From assembly GCA_013399855.1 (NCBI GenBank), contig VXAY01000770.1, forward strand, positions 434,001-498,000: a stretch of DNA of 64,000 nucleotides, written 5' to 3'. Of this stretch, positions 40,470-51,350 are shown piece after piece. The DNA comes from Oxyruncus cristatus (lineage: Eukaryota; Chordata; Aves; Passeriformes; Cotingidae). The number at the start of each line of letters is the position of its first letter. The first letter of the stretch is position 1. The position numbers were made by a program, and so were the translations under genes. Under the pieces are notes generated by a model. The model searched no databases and was not told where the DNA came from. It saw only the letters and a program-made list of their open reading frames with translations.

Positions 40470-40638
40470 CTCCATGGTGAGAAGTGGCAGAACCCAAGGG
40501 AATGGCCTGAAGTTGTGTTGGAGTGGGGGGTTAAGTTGGATATTAGAAAAAGGTTCTTCACTCAGATTGTGGTTGTGTACTGGAACCCAGGGAAGTGGTC
40601 ACAGCACCAAGCCTGACAGAATTCAAAAAGCATTTTGT
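40470..40638 (+). mobile_element. CR1 LINE, internal 3'-region fragment
   Basis: Homology to the CR1 segment just upstream of the 3' end: GGGAATGGCCTGAAGTTGTG, TTAAGTTGGATATTAGAAAA, GGTTCTTCACTCAGATTGTG, 'ACTGGAACCCAGGGAAGTGG', and 'CCAAGCCTGACAGAATTCAA'. It stops near an AAGCATTT phrase and lacks the octamer-repeat terminus, so it is truncated at both ends. Divergence is moderate. Confidence 0.85.
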
Positions 40639-40908
40639 GGTTTTGTGAAAACCCATATACTTACAGCTCCTTCCTTCTAGCATCACCGTACCCCTCTTCC
40701 TGTCCAGATCTAATCAAGGAAAGTCTTTCCTCTTCCAAAATCCTCTTATTCCCCCAACCAGTGTTCAGCTCTCTCTTCTCCAGCTAGTCCCCATCCACCT
40801 ATTCCTCTAGGAGGAGGCCAAGGGCTCATGGTCTTCAGTCTCAGGGCTTTTCACCTGCATCTCAGAGCTTTACCTGCATCTTTGATCAAATTGACTGTTC
40901 CCTTCCTC
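40639..40908. other. Non-coding spacer between the CR1 piece and the LTR
   Basis: Pyrimidine-rich unique sequence; nothing recognised. Confidence 0.5.
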
Positions 40909-40914
40909 GTGCCT

Positions 40915-41459
40915 TGTCGGGGGATCAGAAGATTCCACAGGAGACCTGGGAGAAATGGAAGAAAACGGTCTACGCCAAACAAAATATCTAACAAGGAAAT
41001 CAAGCATCTATGGACTGTTCTGTTTATACCATAATTTTTATCATAAATATTAATGCATGTTTGACCCGTTGTACCCCAGTTACATCATATTTTTCCCCTC
41101 AGTTTTATTCCAAGTTTATTATAAATTCCTGATTGGTTGTAATTTGGTGCATTGCACCATTTCCCTATATGGCTTGTTGCCACCCCTTGTTTATAATATT
41201 CCCTCCTCCTTTTCCCTTGTTTAGAGTAAGCCCAACCTACTCTATCCCATATTTGTTATACTCCTCCCAAGTTCTAGAACCTTCCTCACCGAACCCTATA
41301 TAACTCCCTGTTGCTCTCCTCCCTTTTGGATTCGCTTCCACCCTGGGGTTATGGCCGACAACTAATAAAGCGCAGTGAGCTGTCTCTCCTCGATTCGGCA
41401 GACTGCTCAAGAACCCTGACGCGAGTTCGTGTTCTCTATTCTTTTTGCGGTTTGCGTTA
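40915..41459 (+). mobile_element. LTR of an endogenous retrovirus (probable solo LTR)
   Basis: The plus-strand layout fits a retroviral LTR: TATATAA box at 41297-41303, then an AATAAA polyadenylation signal at 41364-41369, and a CpG-bearing U5-like tail. The proposed start is TGTCGGGGG at 40915, preceded by GTGCCT (40909-40914). GTGCCT recurs at 41460-41465, which would put the 3' end at TTTGCGTTA. The 3' dinucleotide would then be TA and not CA, so ends are less certain than the core. No internal retroviral genes flank it. The family is not assigned. Confidence 0.7.
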
Positions 41460-41465
41460 GTGCCT

Positions 41466-42540
41466 CCTTGCAACGCTTCTCAGCCATGAATCTGTTTAAA
41501 GGACACCAAGTTTCAGGCAGGAAGTTCCTCTGCTTAGTTGAAGGGTGAAGAACTCACCTGTGCTCTAGGGCACTGCAATGTCATAAATGCTGACAGTAGG
41601 GTTTATGCCTTTTCTTCATAATGCCTTCAGAGTCCGCAGTGATTTCAAACAGGGAAGTGGGAAATGAGAAAAAAACCCAGAGGAATCAACTCATTACAGA
41701 ATATTAATGCAACAGATTAAGTCCTAATGGACTTCAGACCTTTGCCAAAAAAAACTGGAGAGAAAGGGAATTTACCACATAACTCTAATATTGGTTAGTA
41801 AATGCACCATCTCAGTGGATGTGACAATCAACTGTCTATTTGCACAAGTTCATTTTGGTAACAAAATGATGCATTTTTGTTAAAAATGAATCCCTCTAAA
41901 ATCACAAAGATGGAGCAGTACATCCTGCATGTACCCCTTCAGGAATATGACACCAGACTAAGCAGGCTGAGTTCCCGTAAGCGCAGTGTGAATTTGTGAA
42001 CAGTACAGGGCTCCCATTTGCCAAGCACCTGTATCTCTGAAGTTAGTCAACAGCACGGATACCCCTGCCTCTCCCTTATTTCTCAGGAATTCTACTTGAA
42101 GACAACCAAGGCTACCACAAGGCTGGAAGAAACACCAAGTACCTCTGAAATCTTGAAAGGAGGTAAAAACAAGTCCTTTTTTTCTCCCCATTTACCGTGC
42201 CCAACAACATAACAAACCTCAGTCTCCACTTCCTTGAGTCTTGTGAACGCACAGGCATCCAAATCTCAGCTGGTGCATGGCATATCCCTTACACTCATAG
42301 GCCACATGAGAGGCAATAAGCTGAAGAACAGCTATGAGAGAAGTTTGCTGCACAAATGAAATAAGATTTAAGGAAACAAGAGGAGAATCATCCAAGGCTA
42401 GGGTGGGTATCCAAAGTGTTCCCCCCAGGGGAACTCAAGCAATTTGATAACTGCACTGGAGACCAAATCACACAGCATTAACCAGTTACATTATAATTCC
42501 TCATACACCACTTTTTTCTATTTTATTTTCTTTTCTATAG
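41466..42540. other. Non-coding sequence, no gene recognised
   Basis: Unique DNA leading to a good splice-acceptor-like tract at 42511-42540. No repeat is recognised. Confidence 0.5.
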
Positions 42541-42629
42541 ACATCATCAAAATACTTACTTTGAGCATGACAGCAAATCACTGCCAATCTGGTGAAACCG
42601 AGCTACTTCTAAATTGGGAACTGTGACAG
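42541..42629 (+). other. Candidate non-coding or 'poison' exon with canonical splice sites
   Basis: A long T-rich tract with the form CTTTTTTCTATTTTATTTTC, continuing to CTATAG, ends at 42540. A near-perfect donor, GACAG|GTGAGT, begins at 42630. All three frames of the 89 bases between contain a stop; the longest ends TGA at 42624-42626, three bases before the donor. It therefore cannot be an internal coding exon. If real, it belongs to a long non-coding RNA, a UTR or a nonsense-mediated-decay exon. The site pair is the best in the window, but a chance pseudo-exon remains likely. Confidence 0.25.
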
Positions 42630-45600
42630 GTGAGTAGCACTGCATTAAGGCTTATCTAAGGAAATGAGTCACTTCAATTAAAGAAGCAGCTATACAATGT
42701 AACAGAACTGATATCAACTAATTAACACTTACGATCATTGTTATCAGTGGTTTTACAAAATTGTACCCTAGATATCACTATATGAACATATAGTTATATA
42801 ACTGATGTACAGCATCAAACACCACTATACTTCCTCCGGTAGTTAACTGCTTGCTTAAAAAAAGAACAGTTAACTGATTAATCAATTCAAAGTTCAAGGG
42901 ACCAGCACATTATCAGAAGGCTGACACTGTTGGCATTTGCATTTTTAATTTCATATTCCATTTCTCAGTTAAACTTCATTGCCTACCTTATTTATATAAG
43001 CCTTTTATCTTCTTGGAAAGCAGAAGGTACCTCTCCAGTAAGATTTATTGTTAGAATGCAATTGCTCTTACTTTTTCTTCACATCCTTCTTTCTGACACC
43101 ACTGTGGTCCAAATCTCTCTCCCTGCAGCAGTTGCTGAGCAGCAGCACAAAAAAAGTGTGTAACTGTTTAGCTTACACTGTCCTTATATGTTAAAAAGTA
43201 GGAAGGAAACCTGGCTGTTCCCGTATGACAAATTTGCTTTGGTATTTTCAATCCCAACGATATAAGGAGAGTAGTGCAAATGGTGTCTCTTCTACAGCTC
43301 CAAGTCTGATGGCTCAGCATGGCAGCAGAGTAAATAAGCTTAGAAGTAACATGTTCAGAAATTGCAATGTCTGGGTACAGACAGCCATAGAAAATCTGCT
43401 TTAAGTCCTCACTCCTACGGATGCACAAATTCACACAAGTCTCCCCTGCACACCCTTCTGCAAATACATAAGTAAATAAGTGAATGAGTTTCACTCTCAC
43501 CAGTTTAGAAAAAAAAAAAAAATCACACCTATGTCTCTTTAACAGGACTTAAGTTTAACAGGCTTCGGGAGCAAAGAAAAAGTGTCAGCACAGTTTATAA
43601 ACCAAAGGATGATGGCAAGACCACAGGCACTCAGGCCTTACATCCTCAGTGGTGGAGCAGCTGGGAAACAAGCTCCATAAAGGCCACACACCAATGATAC
43701 CTCAAACTGGAGGCAACAGCAACATGCTCTGTAAGAGGCAATGTGCACCTTGGTGACAAAGTGGGTGAGATAGCACACAGCTCGCCCTGGGATGACTGCA
43801 GCCCCACGCCGCTTGCTGGTGCTGACAGGACCAGGCAGCATGCCAGCACTGAGATGTCCTATCTGACCTCCTGGTTCCCAAAACACTGCTCCAGGTAAAT
43901 CTGACAAAGGAAAGGGCTGTAGTTCCTGCAAGGGCAGGATCCCACCAACTCAGTGACCTTTCCAGAAGCACAGAGAAAAAAAGCACATCCCTCACCCGCT
44001 TGCAGTCCAGTCCCATATAAGTTTTTACACACACTTAACTCATCCTTCCACATTAAAGCACTTAAAATGAATTTCAAGCAGCATCTTATGTACCAAGGTG
44101 CCTCTGAAGAACCTGGTCCTTGGCTGCTTGCTGAACTGGGCAGGTTTGGCATTAAAAAAAGCAATGTTCACCCCCAGAAGGATTGTCATTAACTGAACCC
44201 ATCAAAAGTAGCCTAAACTCCGCAAATCAAATGCACTCAGATCTGATCAAAATTTTCCCCCAAATGAACTCAAAGTCTCATTCCAATCCTTTCAGCCACC
44301 TTCCAGCACGAGTGCTCCACATGGGCTATTCCTAACTTCCTGCATCCCAATCCCACGGACAATGATGCAAAGTCTATCCACTAGAGAAGGCAAGACCCTC
44401 AACTGAAGACACCCCAATGCATATTTCACACTCCAAAATCAGGTTCTCCCTTTCCCTGTGAGGTTGTGGGACACCATTTCTATATGAAAAATTGATACAT
44501 ACTCACTAATTGTTTTAATTTATTAGTGTTCAAAACATCATTTAGACCCAAGTTAGGATCTAGATTGCTAAATATGCTTTAATCATAAAAGTCCTTAAAA
44601 GAACAAAAGGCAGGCAGACAGAAGCCATTTTGCCTTCATCTGTCTTCTCTTGTTGCCAAAGCCCTTTCAGACGCTCACCCATTTATCACTTGGATGGCGA
44701 TCGTTAGCTCTTCTCATTCTGACTCCTACAGACTGATGATAGTTGTTAGACTTTTTATTTACTTTTTTTTCTAACTACTCGCAGAGTTAGTGCTGTAATA
44801 ACTTCTGTCCTTTTATAAAACTTCTCATTTAAAAGGGGAGTACTGAAAATCATATACAATCCTACACAGTCTGTATGAGACATGCTCCTGTCACACAAGG
44901 GGATTTTAAAGCAAAAGGTAAGCAGTAAAATACTGCAAGTTCACACTGTTTACCAAATCCGGATTTTACTCATGGCATTTCAATTATCTTATTAAATGTA
45001 CACCTCAAACCAAGTAATTCTTGGTTCAAATTGTAGTTGTTTGCTCAAACATAGGAAGCAATTAAGTTTGAGCTCCAAAGAACATAAGTAATATCTAATC
45101 TGGACCACAACTACATTGGCTATGCTCACTCCTCATGGGCACTGATGTAGCTATACTCACCTGTTTACCCCCGACTTCATGGATCCAGCACCAGCTCCAG
45201 GCAGCCCACAGGTGGGACATCACCAGAAGAGCCACCAGCAGTATTCCCACAGCAGTGTCTGCTGGGTGGGCACTTACTAAAAGACTTCGCTGCCCAAAAT
45301 GAAATTGCTTTGATTTACCTTAAGGAGGAACCACTGTCAGCCCTTCACCTTTTCCTGCCTGGGAAGGCACCAGGGGCAGAGCAGAATCATCTCCTCTCCA
45401 TCTTTCAGCAGTGTCATGGATATAATCCTGCTCTTTTATTCCCTTACTGCCAAACATAAACAAGACAGAGTATTTGGGATTTCTTGCAGAATATTATCAC
45501 ACACAAGATACAGAGCAAGAAGAAGGGATCCTATTCCGAAGTCTGATTTCTCACCAGAAATTTCCTTTTGGAAGCATTTTTTTTACCTCCCTCTTCAAGA

Positions 45601-46017
45601 GATTCCTTTCCAGTTTCAGATTACTTGTGAACACCACTTGGTCTCCAATTTTTCAAAACATTTGGATAACCACTTCAGGAAGTTAAGATGTTTTATTTCA
45701 GTTTTGTTTAAAAACAAAAATACAAAGAAGCTGGGGGGGGGCAGGGGTAAGGGGAATTAACAGTTTCTTCACAGTTATCAAGCTACTGCAGTCTGAAAAC
45801 TGAAAAGATCACTTTTTTCTTTTTCAGAAAACCAAACAAGATATTGTTAGTGGAAAGTTATTCATGTGAAAAAGTTTTACCAGCTCTAGATAAAATAGAA
45901 ATAAATAACCAAATGAATGAACAGGGCATCCAGTGTTCTTTTAATTCGGATTTGTAGACATTAATTTACTCAAGTCCATGAAAACACAGGAGCTGAATGC
46001 TCACCACCTTTAGCATC
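42630..46017. other. Non-coding sequence, no gene recognised
   Basis: Unique AT-rich sequence with an A-run near 43509-43521 and a G-run near 45731-45738. Overlapping frames on minus at 43.6-44.2 kb show no motif. Confidence 0.5.
46013..46017. repeat. Target-site duplication, left copy (GCATC)
   Basis: GCATC precedes the LTR start TGTCATGGG and is repeated at 47011-47015 right after the LTR end GAGACA. Five bases is typical of class III (ERVL-type) elements. Confidence 0.85.
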
Positions 46018-46648
46018 TGTCATGGGTTCACTTGTTCCAAAAAACTAAATGCGGAATTTTCCCTTTCCCCCTGCCCCACTGTGTTGGGGGGGAGGTTTTT
46101 GAATGGGCAGGCTGGTTTGCCTTGGGTATTCGACAAAAGAACTGGCTAGTAGACTGACTTTCCAGCCTAATGGCCTGGGGAGGGAGTAGGAGATTCTTTT
46201 CTTTGTTTTTTTTTCCTCCCTCTCCGGGAGAGGGGGGAAGTGGGACACTGTTTGTGGCTGCAGGGACAAGGAAAGGTGTGCTTGGCAAAAGCTGGGAGGC
46301 TGTTTTGTTCTCAGTCTAGCTGTCTGGCTTGCCAGCACGCTGGGTTTTTTTCTGCCCCTACCCCGCCCGGGGGGACCGGTTTGGACTTCATCGGAGAGGA
46401 ACTGTTTTTGGGAGGAGAGAGAGATCCACCTTTGTTTTCCCTCCCCCGGCTCCCGTGTTTTTGCCAGCAGTTTTTGGTCACTTCAGTGAGGAGGGGGGAG
46501 GTCACGTGGCCAGCAGTAGACAACCTGAGTTCCCTTTGGGAAGAACCCTTCTTTCCTTTTTTTTTTTTTCCCTGGAGAGGGGGAGGGAAAGGCTCCATTT
46601 CAGCCCCCCCAGCAAACCAGGGGTCTCCACGTGCTGACCGAGCCCAAC

Positions 46649-46665
46649 AGCGCCCCCTGTCGGCC
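46649..46665 (-). promoter_or_regulatory. CTCF-like motif 1 in LTR
   Basis: AGCGCCCCCTGTCGGCC on plus. Against the reverse complement of the standard 19-base CTCF motif, 16 of 19 positions agree when the flanking bases are included, with the full CGCCCCCTG core intact. The motif in its usual G-rich reading lies on minus. Binding is inferred. Confidence 0.5.
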
Positions 46666-46706
46666 ACCCCCAAGCACTGCAGGCTCTGCACCTTCAGCGA
46701 TCCAAC

Positions 46707-46720
46707 GGCGCCCCCTGCTG
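46707..46720 (-). promoter_or_regulatory. CTCF-like motif 2 in LTR
   Basis: GGCGCCCCCTGCTG, in the same orientation as motif 1 and 58 bases further on. The core is intact but flanking positions agree less (about 13 of 19). It may be a duplicated site within the LTR. Confidence 0.4.
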
Positions 46721-47010
46721 ACTGTGGTTAGAATTGCACCAAAAGCACAAACTGAACTGTTTACTTTTCATTGAAAGGGATTTTTAGGTATAGGGCTATT
46801 GTTTGGTTGGAGTTTTATTTTGTGTTCTTTTGTTGTTCTGCCAATACACATATATCCTTTAATAAAGAGCTGTTATTTTTTCCTTTCTCCATACTTTCTC
46901 AATTGGAGCCTCTTAGTTTTGGATTTACAAGTGCTTAGAGGGAGGAGTTTTGGTCTTCCTTATAACTCATCCTCCTTAGCAAAACACTTCTGTCTCACTA
47001 AACTGAGACA

Positions 47011-47015
47011 GCATC
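47011..47015. repeat. Target-site duplication, right copy (GCATC)
   Basis: Exact copy of 46013-46017, adjoining the LTR end. Confidence 0.85.
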
Positions 47016-47368
47016 CAACCCACCACCTCTCAATCCCAGTTCCCAGGTTCACTCAGCAGCAAATGGTCCTTTCAGGTATGGCAGGAAACCGTGTGCCCCA
47101 TTTCTCACAGCTCTTCATCTACAGCATCCATTCTCCCATCCCACCATATGAGGCTCAGTCCCACAGTGCAGAGACTCACATGGCAATTTGGGCATTTGAT
47201 AAATGAACAAACAGCAGGTAATAGCAGAGAGCCCTTCTTGGAGGGCATGACAACTGAAAGCAGATCAGAAGAAATTACCCAAGTCCCCCTACCAAAAAGC
47301 ATCTCACCTGTCAAAAAGTTAAAAAAAAAAAAAAGAAATGCTCTATAGGCTGAAAAGTGCTGACTTAC

Positions 47369-47407
47369 CTTTGTTCACCTGATGTCCAATTATTATTACA
47401 TTAAACT
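47369..47407 (-). other. Candidate 39-base microexon (weak)
   Basis: On minus, a pyrimidine-rich acceptor (CTTTTCTTTCCCATGTAG) and a strong donor (CAAAG|GTAAGTCAG) bound 39 bases, a multiple of three. One frame is open, giving FNVIIIGHQVNK with split codons at both ends; the other two contain stops. Frame-preserving microexons occur in vertebrate neuronal genes. I do not recognise the peptide, and sites this good also arise by chance. Confidence 0.18.
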
Positions 47408-47934
47408 CTACATGGGAAAGAAAAGTCTAATAAGAAAGCTAATGAAAATTGAGACTAATGAAAAATGTAAAAAAAAATTTAACAAGAAAGTTATGTAAGC
47501 ATAAAGTCAACTGGATATCACAGTGGCATTCAAATCCAGGGGTACCAACAAGGGAAAAGCTGGCATTCACACAGAAATGCGTTCTCAGACATGGAGGAGT
47601 TTAGTAAGCCAAAATCTTCCCAAAGTCCACTCTCATCATGCTTTTATATTTTTTTCTTAAGCATGCATTTTAATACAACATCAGGCTTTCCATACAGTAT
47701 TGGAAAACAGCTCCCTGTGCACCATTTTGAACTGAAACTTTTGCTAATTAATTTTTGAGAACGGAAATAAGGGATTTGTGGTGAAAGGGGGAGGCAAAAC
47801 GAGCAGAAGCTGCAGCCCAATCTCCTGCAGACCCAAATTGCTGAGGATTAGACATGGATGACAAGAGACAAGGTTGAACCTCCCTGCAGCCTGCTGTCCT
47901 ATGCAAAGAAAATGGGCAGCAAATTGTGACATTG

Positions 47935-48090
47935 CTTACTATGCATTGCTTTCATTTTGATTTTTTCCTCAATTATAAGCTTAATGAAAGCCTCTGCTGC
48001 ACTTCAGTGCAGACAGATTTCGCTGCTCCTCTCTTCACCGATTTCAGCTGTAAAGCCACACTAATTACTCTGACAGGCTAATGGGAAGAA
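47935..48090. promoter_or_regulatory. Candidate conserved regulatory block with a 16-base palindrome
   Basis: Repeat-free complex sequence with CAATTATAAGC, CTAATTACTC and a near-perfect inverted repeat, CTGCACT-TC-AGTGCAG (47997-48012). Homeodomain-type TAATTA cores sit close together. There is no coding frame. The function is inferred. Confidence 0.22.
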
Positions 48091-49199
48091 AAAAGAAAGC
48101 AATACATGCAAACACACATATTACTAGTGAGCCACCATGGGTAAAAGAGGGCTACAGCCCCCCAACTTGGCCAGCCCTATTGACAGAACAGAGGAGCTTC
48201 TGGCCTAGCAGTGCAGAGTGAAAACTGTGGATGCAGAGAGCAGAGGGGGGAGAGGGGACAAAAAGGAATAAAGAAAAGGAAGTAACACTCATTCTTATGT
48301 TGTGAGGTCCTTACTATGCAATGCTTTCAGGCTGCAAAGAAAAGTGCCATTAAGAGAATGTGGAGGGGACCAAACTGCTGGGAGGTAAACAAGCAAACAC
48401 GCTGCAGCACCCGCTGCGAGGGGCCCAGGACCCTGCACCAGCACTGCCTGCAAACACAGAAATCATTTAGCAAGTCAGATGCTATGATAGGCAGCTATTT
48501 TCAAATAAATAACTACTTTCCTGGCAGACTTGCTCTGTTCTGCTAACAACAGGCGGGTGCACACCACCTCCAAGCATCTTGCACAGCCCAAACACCTACT
48601 GCAAGCCATCACAAGATTCATCATGCCTTCAGTTTCCCTGTGCACACCGGAACGTTACGGATAGTCACTGAAATGACATCTACTTTTCCATAAAAAGGGC
48701 AGAGAAATTGAATTGTGAGTGAAAATGCTTCAGCTGGGTGGGTAGGAAAGTCACCAGGACAGTCCCAGCTCCAGCTGAGCACCCTGTAAGAGGATTTACC
48801 TCTCGCTAGCTTGCACATAGAAACCTGTCCTTGCCATAGTCCTGCAAAATTGCAAACTCCAAATACTGCAATTCACCACAGGCACTGATAATAGCTACTG
48901 GGTATCTCACTTGCATGGAATAAATTACCAGTAAGTGAGAATCACCAGTAATTCTCAATCCTTCTTCCCCCAAGTCCTCTGAATTTGCATTTAGAGCCCC
49001 ACCAATACAGGTGAAAACACTTCATGCTCTAGAGTGCTTTCCTTACTGAAGTTTCCCCTGCAGCAGTGAGCACAAGGACAGGATCTGTATGTACAAGGTA
49101 TCCCCCTCCATTAAGAAAAAAATAACATTTTAGAAATTTACTATGTTTTTTCTATTGAGTTGAAGCCCAAAAAGGCAAATAAAGACTGCTTAGAGACAG

Positions 49200-50050
49200 A
49201 TTTTTATGCCTTTAAACAGCTAGAGCTGGACAGAGAGCTCCGAAGTGGTCAGTGTAAAGACAGGTAATTTATACAGTTCTTGAGTGTGATTACAACATCT
49301 TTACATACATGTTCATATTATTACATTATTAGATTACAATATTCATAACAGGTGGAGTTAAGGCAGAGTTTGGGGCGTGGTCTTCATTTTGGGGACTAAT
49401 TTGGTGGTACATCCTGTTACTTCATCTCAGGGGTCTTGGAATTTCTCCTCTTCCTCAGGTGTACTCTTGAACTCCCCATTGTCTTAGTCCCAGTCACTGA
49501 AGCTTGGAGAAAGCCTTGGCTTCAGGCCTACTTTACCTATTCAAATGTCTACCCTAGCCTACTTTGCCTTAATTTATTACCCCTAAGCCTTTTGTGTAAT
49601 GCTCCTAGTGTTCTTCTGTGGGTCTGGGTCCACTGAACTGAACAAAATTTCCTTTGGGCAGGATAGATATGAGGGGGGGGGGTTAGCTTTCTTAGAGCAA
49701 GATACTTTGATTAACCCTTTTAAAACCTTGCTTTGCTTCAGAGAAACACGAAACAGAAACACTGAGAAACACGAGGCACAAATAGCACCATGTGTTTTTT
49801 GCTGGAGACCAGCTCTCAGTGGATCACGGGTGTTTTACTCAAGTTAAGGACCGCAAGGCTTATCTCAGACCACATTTGTAATGAGTACTACTCGGATTAG
49901 TAAGAGTTGCGCCCACAAATCTCAAAACATTTCGCAAACACAAGGAAATCTCATTTTTATCTCTTTCCTGTTTAGCAAAATTCAGGAGGGAAAGTGCAAA
50001 AGAGAGATTTCCTTTTGGACAGACGAAACCCCTCGCCAGTGGTCAAGAAA
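49200..50050 (-). mobile_element. LTR-like interspersed sequence (unresolved ends)
   Basis: Read on minus, this stretch has a TGTATAAATTACC TATA-like box (plus about 49266-49278) and a GACCACGCCCC U3-like motif. It is pyrimidine-rich, with scattered CpGs. These resemble retroviral LTR composition. AGTGGTCA occurs near both ends (about 49244 and 50038), but no TG...CA termini line up with it, so it is not a convincing target duplication. A G-run lies near 49673-49682. The class is not assigned. Confidence 0.3.
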
Positions 50051-51350
50051 TGAGACAAAATTGTAATCCAGGTGGCCCCCATCTTGCCACACTCTAACTG
50101 GAGCCTCAACACCTCCCTATGCCATTGAGAGCCACACATCTTTGGAACACTATGGAAATGCATTTGACAAGTGCTCCATGAAATATGCAGTATTTATCTC
50201 CCTGTTCCTGAAATTCTGTTATCTTGACAAGTAACAACTAGCTGTTTTTAGCACCATGAAAGACAACATATTTTCTGGCTCTCCTTTTAATTATACTTTA
50301 AAAAATACATAAACTGTAGTCATGGGAATAAAAAAGGGCAGAGTGAAGCTTTGTCACAATAGCTACACACTGACACCCTAACAGACACAAACTAATTATT
50401 TTGTGTCTTTCCCAACAAGTTTCATTCAATTAGCTGCACCACTGAGTTCAAATGTGATTGAGGCCTACTCTGACTTATGGAATTGGAATTACAGTCCCTC
50501 AACGATGTATGCAAAGACATGGGAAAATCTTAGATTCTGTTGCCTTGGCTAAATATTGAAAGAAGAAAAGCAGAGAGGCGGAGGAAGGAACTTGGCATTC
50601 AGATCTTATCCACAGTGGAACAATTAATTTCCCACTCTCGTGATGAGATGACTGACACAGTGGTGCAGTGCAAACATAAATACTTGTCTATCAGCACTCA
50701 AAACCTCAGGCAGGAGAGCACCAAAACAGGTCCTCAGTGACAAACTGTCAGAAATGCCTGAAAGTCCCCACGTGGCAACCACTGCACCCAAAAGCTGATC
50801 CTTTGAGCCAGGTCTTAAAATTGCTACTCTTCTTTTTAGACTAATGGCATTTTTCCCCCTGCTCTTAATGCTTTTTGTTTTTTCATTATTTTGTTGCATC
50901 GTTAAATAGCTTCTTATTCTTCCTTTGTACCTGACAGGAGGGGAACATACAAACATGGGTGCTTTTCAACAAATCAGTCACTCAGGATGCTCAGGGCACT
51001 CTTTCATCCCAGGCTGTGGAGCAGAAGGAAAATAAACGTTAAACAAACTTAAGACTGATGATCCCAACCTTTTCGCTGACCACTTGCTGGAGGCTTGCTC
51101 TGCCTGCCCTCATAGCTCCAGATCCAGCCAGCCACCGAGTACCAGCACCTACCTCCAGCATTGCCCCAAGGTCTCTGACCCTCTGCTTGCATTAGGACAG
51201 ATGTCCAAGGACTGAGGAACCAGACAGGTTCAAAGGCTCATTTGGTCTGAAATCCACTCCCGATTTTCCAGACTTCCAAAGAACCACCTTGACCAGAAAT
51301 GGCAAGATGGATTAATCTGCCAGCAACCCAGCCCAAACCACACAGGAACA
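50051..51350. other. Non-coding sequence, no gene recognised
   Basis: Unique sequence; nothing recognised. Confidence 0.5.

Larger units (their letters stand above)
46018..47010 (+). mobile_element. Solo LTR of a class III-type (ERVL-like) endogenous retrovirus, 993 bases
   Basis: Starts TGTCATGGGTTC and ends CTAAACTGAGACA (TGTC/GACA inverted termini), flanked by exact GCATC repeats. AATAAA at 46861-46866 gives the plus orientation and leaves about 145 bases of R/U5; no clear TATA box lies upstream. The U3 part is GC-rich, with homopyrimidine and G-rich stretches such as a T-run near 46560 and many G-runs, and two CTCF-like motifs. No gag, pol or env is present on either side, so it is solo. 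Open frames inside it (up to about 160 codons) overlap on both strands and are not viral genes. The exact duplication suggests a fairly recent insertion. Confidence 0.88.
47016..49199. other. Non-coding sequence, no gene recognised
   Basis: Unique DNA with an A-run near 47322-47334. It contains a weak microexon candidate and a motif-rich block, both listed separately. Confidence 0.5.

Noticed and set aside
1026..40638. The CR1 piece at 40470-40638 ends about where the piece at 1026-1156 begins in the CR1 consensus, as if one element were split
   Set aside because: The pieces are 39 kb apart, in the same orientation but in the wrong order, so a simple split or insertion cannot explain it.
46240..46731. 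Open frames of up to about 160 codons on both strands
   Set aside because: They lie inside the ERVL-like LTR, where low stop density comes from GC-rich sequence. LTRs of this type do not encode proteins here.
49244..50045. AGTGGTCA at both ends as an 8-base target-site duplication of a hAT-type transposon
   Set aside because: The sequence just inside the repeats lacks hAT-type terminal inverted repeats, and an 8-base match over 800 bases can be chance.
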